A stretch of DNA of 64,000 nucleotides from Prillingera fragicola. Taxonomy: Eukaryota; Basidiomycota; Tremellomycetes; Trichosporonales; Trichosporonaceae. The translations under genes and the position numbers were made by a program. Positions 57,833 through 64,000 of the stretch are shown here, one piece after another. How positions within the stretch are numbered: the stretch's first letter is position 1; every line of letters starts with the position of its first letter. The notes under the pieces were generated by a model, which was not told the origin of the DNA, made no database searches, and saw nothing but the letters and a program-made list of their open reading frames with translations. The stretch lies in the NCBI GenBank assembly GCA_002335605.1, contig BEDY01000002.1, positions 1,488,001 through 1,552,000 of the forward strand, read 5' to 3'.

Positions 57833-60061
57833 TTAGATAATAGCGTGGAGAAGCTTGCCACCGATGGTCTTCGGCGCAGCTTTGACGGGGCCAAAGTCCT
57901 CGGCCTTAGTGTTGCTCTCGAGATCCGCCAGCTCAAGCGGTATCATCTTCGACTTCGTCCAGAACTTGTGGCCAAAGTAGGCAATGAAGAAAAGGGGGAT
58001 GGGAAGATAGCCGCAGATAAAATCGGCGGTGCTCCAGTAACCGTCGAGGAACACGTACCATGTCGTGAAGAGAACGACAATGCACGAAAAGGTGAGGGTG
58101 TAATAGCCAAGATAGGGCTGGAACCAGCTCTTATAAAGAAACTGGTTGCGATCGAAGTTCTGCACCTTGCAGATCTTGTAAAAGCGAAGATAGGTGAACG
58201 AAATACCGGCCCAGGAGATGAGACCGACGATCGACACCATATTGGCAAAGTAGTTGAAGATCTCGGCCGCAGTAGATGCTCCGGCTGACGTAAATGCCAG
58301 AAGTCCAAAGGCAAAGGCGACAGCAACGCAGTAGTAAGGAGTACCGAAGCGGTTGGTCTTCTGGAAGACCTTCGGGGCGCTGCCATTGTAGGCCAAGGCC
58401 CAGAGGGCGCGCGAGCCGAGATACATGTGAGCGGAGGCCGCAGAGGTGGCTGAACAAAGAACTCCTGCGTTGATAACGCTGGGAAGAGCCTTAATACCCA
58501 CTCGGGTGTAGGCTAAGACGAAGGGGGACGAAGCAGCCGTGCCTGTACCAAGACGGAGGTTTTTATCCGAAGATGGCATGATGAGAGTCAGAGTAAAAAC
58601 GGTGATGATGACTGAGCATGTTAGCATGACACTCAGACCCTCACGAGCAACTTGCAAAAGCAGCAGATTCGAATCCACAGTCGTTTGATTGCCTTCGCCA
58701 TCGAATGCTTAGGATCTTGACTCTCGCCGGCCGCGAGGGTTACGTTTTCCACGCCCACGTACCCGAAGGCAGCCCTCGTAAGAGTGGCCCAGAATCCAAG
58801 GAATTGACCCAGGGATCCTGGGATACCTTTGTATTGTTGAAATGGACCATTTTCACCCGACCAGAACTTGAATCCAATCACCTCGTGTTTGGGGTTGCCT
58901 CCAGCGGATACAATAATTGAACAGAGGATGAGGCCCACGATGAGGACCACTTTTAGCGAAGCGAACCAAAACTCCGACTCGCCAAAGACCCGCACGGAGC
59001 ACGAGTTGAGTGCGGTGACAACGAGCAAGGCGAGGGCAATCCAGATGGCGGGGCTCAGGTCGGGTACCCAGAAGCCAACGAGAATGGCTACAGCGGCGAG
59101 CTCGGCGGGCAGAAGAATAGTCCAGAGGTACCAGTAGAACCAACCCATAGTGAAAGACATGGAATCTCCAACGTAGCGTTTTGCAAGACTGAGAGAGAAG
59201 CGTCAGAAGCTGGAGAACGACGAAGATAACGACGAAGATGTGAGAGGACGGGTGGTGCCACACAGGACGGATCGTCACGTGATCCACAATGTCTCTACCA
59301 CCTTTCTCGACATCATACGGGGCTGCGGCCACGTCTCCATCGACTAGGTCGCTACTCACGCCAGGTGACCACCAGGCAAAGGGCTGTGCACGATCATCTC
59401 GCCTAGACACGCCATGACGGAATACACCAGAGAGCCGATGGCTGTTGTTCAGTATCCAAACTTTGCGCGCCACATTCATAAAAAGAACCCACCGATGAAG
59501 CCCAGTAAGCAACCTGCCTGGGAGAAGTCAGCATCTAGGGCTTAAAAGAGACACAGATCTCCGACTCCGAGGCAGCCAGGATGTTGCCACTCACAGGTCC
59601 ACCATCAGCCAGCGCCGGAGCCGTTCCAATGAAGAGCGCGGTCTAAAACATGTCAGTTCTGCAATCCGTAACTACACCAAAAGACCCACGCCAATAACGC
59701 CCTGTAAAGCCAGGCAAAAGGGCCAGGTCAGCATACACGATGATGGAGCACGACCAGAAAACTAACGCCGATGGCGATCATCTGAACTATTACATGTCAA
59801 TGTCGTCAAATAGTTGCACGGTTGTATCGCTCACTGTGACGGTTCTTGAGACCACGGTGGAGGGTGTCTGGTGTGTGCTCCCTGAACAGGTCAGTGACCT
59901 GCTGCTCGAAATAGCGCTCACTGGGCCTCGGCAATGTGGACATCTAATTATCAGCCTCGCCCAGAACACGTTGTGATAGTCCACTCACTATTGACAGACT
60001 TCTTGTCATCATCGTAGACAGAGTCGTTGCGAACAGGGTAGTTCTCAATGTCGCCAACCAT
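57833..60061 (-). CDS. Amino acid permease (AAT/YAT family)
   Basis: Ten exons: 59989-60061, 59922-59943, 59835-59881, 59767-59786, 59678-59701, 59595-59642, 59493-59517, 59360-59441, 58656-59188, 57833-58611; 550 aa. A plasma-membrane H+-coupled amino-acid importer with about 12 helices. N-terminal cytosolic part ends TLHRGLKNRHIQMIAIGGVIGVGLL, matching the family entry motif, then APALADGGPAG, SVMACLGEMIVHSPLPGGHLA and FTMGWFYWYLW. GFWATLTRAAFGYVGVENVTLAAGE is the conserved middle, and SAASAHMYLGSRALWALAYNGSAPKVF is typical. Intron 9 (58612-58655) uses a GC donor (GCAAGT); without it the frame fails. All exon phases agree and the total is exact. Substrate not predictable. Confidence 0.88.
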
Positions 60062-62073
60062 GATAGGCAAGAGGATTTGGAACGCGGTCGTACAATATAT
60101 AATATTCAAGCCAATCGATGAGTGGGAGGATGGTGGGTGATATCAGGCTGCTTGACGCGCTTGACGCTGCAGGGTTAGGGGGTATTCCTGCCGATGTGAG
60201 GTGGCGATAAAGTCCTTGGGCTCTGGAACAGCCTTTAAGAGGCTTGCATCCATCAGCAAACCCACTGTGCCCCACAGTTCCCCCCACGGGCATGGTCAAG
60301 AGGAAAAGGTTGCCGGACCGGTGATGATTGGGACAGCGGATGCGACGTTTAATCGGTAGTTGGAAGCGAGTTCCTGACTCTTTGGCGAGTTTGGCGGTTC
60401 GATGCGGGCTGTGGCGGAAGACAAGGTGCCTGTCAACATTTCCGTTTTCTCATCGAATCCTGCGCCGCCGTAGCCCCACCGACTGTCCCGTTGCAGCCAG
60501 GTCAAGATCCGTTGATCCGTTGACTCCCTGATTTGGAAAGCTACAGTGGTAGGAGTGGCAATCATTTCTGTCACTCGTGGTGTGAAAAAGCGATACACTT
60601 TGGGTCGTGGGCTGTTTCCACGTTGTGGTGTGAGACATTTGGCGACAAATTCACGTGTTTTCGGCCCGGTACTAGGCAATATCGGCACCGGAATCGTACA
60701 CAATCATACGTACCGCACATGAGAGTTGGCTGGTAATCAGCAGAATAACCGGTTGGTTCATGTCTCGCATCTCGCACAGTCCGTTGCCCGTTGCCGACGA
60801 GCCAGTGCACACAAGGGCTCATCCGTATTGTGCCCAGTGTGCTGTTGCGTTGACCCAGGCCATAGGCCATAGGCCACAGGTACCCAGCCAAGTGTAGGTG
60901 ACGTGAGGAACCGGGCTGCCGCCGCGCATAGCCCACAGGCCCGGCCGCCGGCCGCCCCACACACCACTCGGAGCTATGGACCCGATGCCCAAACAGTCGT
61001 CTCAGGCGCTCAGGCAACGTAAAATCTGTAGTGGGGCGTCAGGCGTCAGGGGTATCAGAGGAATGCACAAGTACATATCGCCGAAAAACGTTACGCCCGA
61101 CTGTGCAGCTCCTCGAAGGATCACATCCCGATAGATCGGCATTGACGGGCTTTGATTATCTCGGGCGACTTCTTTCCCCCGTCTGCTGCCTTTCCTAGAG
61201 CAGGATGCTGTGGCCTGCACTCTCCTTCTCTCCATCGAAAGCAATTTGTGTGACACGCAGCTAATAGTTGTGCATCATGACATGGGGCGCGAAAGGGCAC
61301 TAGCAAGGCGCTAACCGCTGTGCCAATCCTTTGTAGCATCTCGGATGTCTTTAGCCAAGGAACGGCCTGCCGCACATTCCTGGGCAATCTTGCTCAGGCT
61401 GGTTGTAATGTCGTCGGGTGTGGCGATGCTGACGGCAGGAATGGCCGCGCCACTTGGTCGGGTGGCCCGCAGGACGTATCTCCGCCGCGACTGCTTCAAA
61501 TAAACTTCAGTGGTCAGGTGGGCTTCAGCAGCCCGTTTACCGGTGGGCTGCCCCCCGAGTTTGCCCCACTAACAACTGGCCACTGGCCACTGGGTACAGA
61601 GTGGAATAGCAATCTAGTTTTAAATCGGATCGCACTTCCCCACATCCGTGGCTACCTCGCCTAACGCTGCCTATCTCTCCTGGCTCAACCACAATCGAGG
61701 CCCCACAGATCCCCTGGCATTCCTTTCGGTTCAAGAGATACTGGGCACCTGGTTCAACTACTCGTTCCTGGGAGCCAAGTGGGAGCCTGCGATAGCTGTG
61801 ATTAGAGCGCAGCAATGGGGGACGAATGGGGTTGTGAACGCGGTAGAGTCGTTATTGTCAGACCCTGCAACAGCTGACATTGATAGGAGCATTACGCGCT
61901 CGCCGTAACGTCAATCTTGGACTCGAGCTGGTCTCAGTTCCTGTTTGGCCATGCCTCGTACCAGAACACCGCGAAGATTGCGCGACAAGCGCAGTCTCAA
62001 GAGTGGGTCGATTGAATGATATGCTAATGCGATGCTATTCGTCATGTTCCAGTGGACACCGTCGCCAAGTCTT
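60062..62073. other. Gene-poor region upstream of the permease
   Basis: 2.0 kb with no supported gene. It contains short 7-bp tandem runs, GGCCATA at 60858-60878 and CTGGCCA at 61576-61593, and several short frames. The best is ATG-led at 61648-61908 (86 aa, WLNHNRGPTDPLAFLSVQEIL...), with no recognisable family and no splice partners found. The permease promoter must lie at the left end. Confidence 0.4.
60858..60878 (+). repeat. 7-bp tandem run (GGCCATA-type), 3 copies
   Basis: GGCCATA twice, then GGCCACA. A similar CTGGCCA run lies at 61576-61593. Both fall in the gene-poor region. Confidence 0.6.
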
Positions 62074-63938
62074 TCACCCTTGCAAACCCTTTACGCTCTC
62101 CTCCACCTCGAGTCGCCTCCACTCGGCCAGACTCGCCGGGTTTACCACCCAGATTCGAGCCCTTTCAATCCCCTCCTCATCTCCATATGGAATACCGTCC
62201 AGGACGCCTGCTTCACGTAGGACCTTGAGTACTGCCCCGCGGTTGTTCGTCAACACTGTCGCCCCCCGGCTCACACCCGCTAGAAGGGTTCGCAGCGTGT
62301 GTCCGCTCGGTAACCTAGACGCTGGTGGGAACATTGTTGCCGTACGAAGCGGCGAGCTGGAAGCCCTGGCGTCGCACGCGCCCACAGCGCGAGCCTTGCC
62401 AGACCTGGGTGCGGTGCCCTCGCGTTTTGGCTTCCCGCTCACGACTCCGAATGCAGGGGGAAGAGGTGCCTGCGAAGGTGGCGTAGCCGCCCCACTGCTC
62501 GGTTCTTCGGGGACTGACTCGTCTGATGCGGCGAGCATGGCTGAGCACACATGCTCAACGACTCTGTCGAATGGAGTGCGCAAATCACAGAAAGCAGGAG
62601 CGTCGTCCGCGTCCTCGAGGACGCGGACATGAATGTGCTGCAGGATACCCGTGTCCCCTGCCCACCTGCTATCCAGCCAAAATGCACCTTTGGCGGCCTT
62701 TTGCTGATCAAACAGTGCCGCGGCTCGTGCACGCTCCGAGACGCCGCCTATGACGTCCACCAGACTCGGTAGCCGCTTACGGACCTCGCGGGTGACCCAG
62801 AATCGCGGACTGGCGCCTGGCGGCAAGGTAGTCTCCAGACGCGTACGCAATTCGCGAATAAGCGGTCGGGCCATCTCACTGGCGAGCTGGTCCCGCAGAT
62901 CACGACTTGCTCCAGTATGTGGTGCCGCCGTGCCATCAGGTTGCTGGAGACGGAATCGGGCCTCGAGCGCCTCTTCGTCGGCTGGCAGAGGATGGTGGGT
63001 GCTGTCACAGCACAGAGCGATGAGAACGGAGAGATCTAGAACAATGTCCGTTCCAGGAGTAGAAAGGGGTCGAACCGGCAATTGGGCTGGTAGAGAGAGG
63101 GGCCAGTCGGACACAAACTCGACCTCCACACCTAGAGCTCGCATGGCCTCGAATGTCGCTGGAATACGTGGGTCGGGATGACCTCCTGAAGGTGATGGCT
63201 CGAGACGAGTGAGAACAAAGCGAACATGCGGCGCACTTATACTGGAAAGACGAGGGTGCAACGCCGCTGCTTCTACTATCGCGCGGGCCTGCGCAAGCAG
63301 ACTGTTGTTAAGCTCAGGTGCTGCCGGGGACTCGGAGTCGTCAGAGTCATAGTCCGAGTTGACGTAGGAGTCCTGCTCGCGGAACTCGACTAAGAGTCGT
63401 GATGCCTTGATGCTTGACTGTCAACGAAGACTCTCGTGCTATACTCACGTGTTCACCTTGACCCACTCCTCACCGCCAGCCGCCACAACGTCTACCTTTG
63501 TGGCCCCAGACTTTTCGCCTGCGCGGCGATCAAGCACTTGCCATATTCCTACTAGAGGTCGAGGAGCCCTCAGGAATGCGTCCCAGACCCCTTGCAGCGA
63601 TACAAGGTTTGTAGAATAGTCGGCTGGTGGGTGTGGAGAAGCAACGACCTGGACAGTCAGAGCCTTCCCAAGCGAGAGCAGAAGCAGAAATGCCATGTGA
63701 GTTGATCTGCACTCACCGCATCCACAATAGCTCGCTCCTTGGCCACATGGTTTAGAAACTTGGACAAGCCACCGACAACCGCCTGCGTGTATTCGTCTGG
63801 GTGGTGCCAGTCGATAACTGGGGGCACATAGCGATCACCCGGTGGTGGATTTGCAATGTACCGCTCAATATCCTCAACAAGCGTATGCAGAGCTGATGCC
63901 GCAGCGACCAGAGTGTCTGGGGCCGAGCTGGCCGCCAT
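62074..63938 (-). CDS. DUF1308 / C7orf25 (UPF0415) family protein with PIN-like domain
   Basis: Three exons: 63717-63938, 63449-63648, 62074-63412; 586 aa. Motifs shared with the animal C7orf25 family: KVDVVAAGGEEWVKV near residue 135 (the animal proteins have VVDVVANGGHTWVK), then an acidic SDYDSDDSES stretch, DIVLDLSVLIALC (animal LDITTLITYVSAL), and a C-terminal GHTLRTLLAGVSRGATVLTNNRGAVLKVL. These correspond to the DUF1308/PIN-like region. Function is not established. The acceptor of the second intron is CAAG rather than the nearer CAG, chosen because it keeps the frame (VNTIKASRLL). The start at 63938 is the first in-frame ATG near the window end; no upstream exon is visible. Confidence 0.78.
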
Positions 63939-64000
63939 AGAGTTCACTCTGCGAGTCGTGGATGAGGCTGTGGATGAAGCGAAACAGGGAGAAAGGCGCA

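Noticed and set aside
59835..59943. An alternative permease start at the ATG at 59943
   Set aside because: Reading straight through gives MSTLPRPSE, but using the 40-bp intron (59882-59921) joins the upstream acidic leader in exact frame and leads into the conserved TLHRGLKNRH.
61311..61499. A minus-strand frame reading ATPDDITTSLSKIAQECAAG
   Set aside because: It begins without an ATG, has no splice partners I could join, and no family was recognised; kept as gene-poor sequence.

Overview
The window reads as nuclear DNA of a yeast-like basidiomycete. The genes are compact and carry many short introns of about 35-80 bp with GTRNGT-type donors and CTAAC/CTGAC branch sites. Codon use is GC-rich, and long spurious reading frames lie antisense to the real genes. 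The gene content (UreG with a histidine-rich leader, fungal TRK, GUP1-type MBOAT, CDC4, PRP28) fits Tremellomycetes, perhaps Trichosporonales; that placement is inferred from style, not tested. No bacterial, viral or CRISPR content was seen. Coordinates span start codon to stop codon. For almost every multi-exon model I checked that the exon lengths sum to a multiple of three and that the junctions keep the reading frame.

Layout. 0.6-3.6 kb: LAMMER-type kinase (+). 4.4-6.3 kb: cytochrome c (-) and a small mitochondrial-type membrane protein (+), sharing a promoter with three CCAAT boxes. 6.5-10.2 kb: phosducin-like protein (-) and PRP28 RNA helicase (-). 10.4-13.4 kb: ribulose-phosphate 3-epimerase and SEC61 alpha (both +). 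14.1-17.6 kb: TRK potassium transporter (-), with a 7-nt microexon. 19.1-21.6 kb: DXD glycosyltransferase (+). 21.8-22.4 kb: V-ATPase subunit G (-). 22.8-25.0 kb: ARB1-type ABCF ATPase (+). 26.7-30.5 kb: large multi-KH RNA-binding protein (+). 31.1-32.2 kb: conserved-looking unknown (-). 32.7-33.6 kb: PRA1/YIP3 (+). 34.2-35.7 kb: urease accessory UreG (+). 36.1-38.3 kb: acetolactate synthase (+). 39.2-42.2 kb: CDC4 F-box/WD40 (+). 42.4-43.8 kb: single-pass membrane protein (-).

From 43.8 to 49.9 kb the window is gene-poor, with only weak candidates. Then come a GUP1-like MBOAT (+, 49.9-51.7 kb), a divergent ribosomal pair P1 (-) and L7/uL30 (+) (52.1-54.6 kb), a protein with a KPWE motif resembling the PTS2-import factor PEX39 (-, 54.9-56.0 kb), a broken DJ-1/PfpI-like gene (57.0-57.2 kb), a ten-exon amino-acid permease with a GC-AG intron (-, 57.8-60.1 kb), and a DUF1308/C7orf25-family protein (-, 62.1-63.9 kb).

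Most genes are independent housekeeping units rather than a pathway cluster. The notable couplings are the two divergent promoters (cytochrome c with a mitochondrial-type protein; P1 with L7) and possible nitrogen regulation of ureG. The least described items are the KPWE/PEX39-like gene, the DUF1308 gene, the 347-aa unknown, the single-pass membrane protein and the weak candidates in the gene-poor tract.
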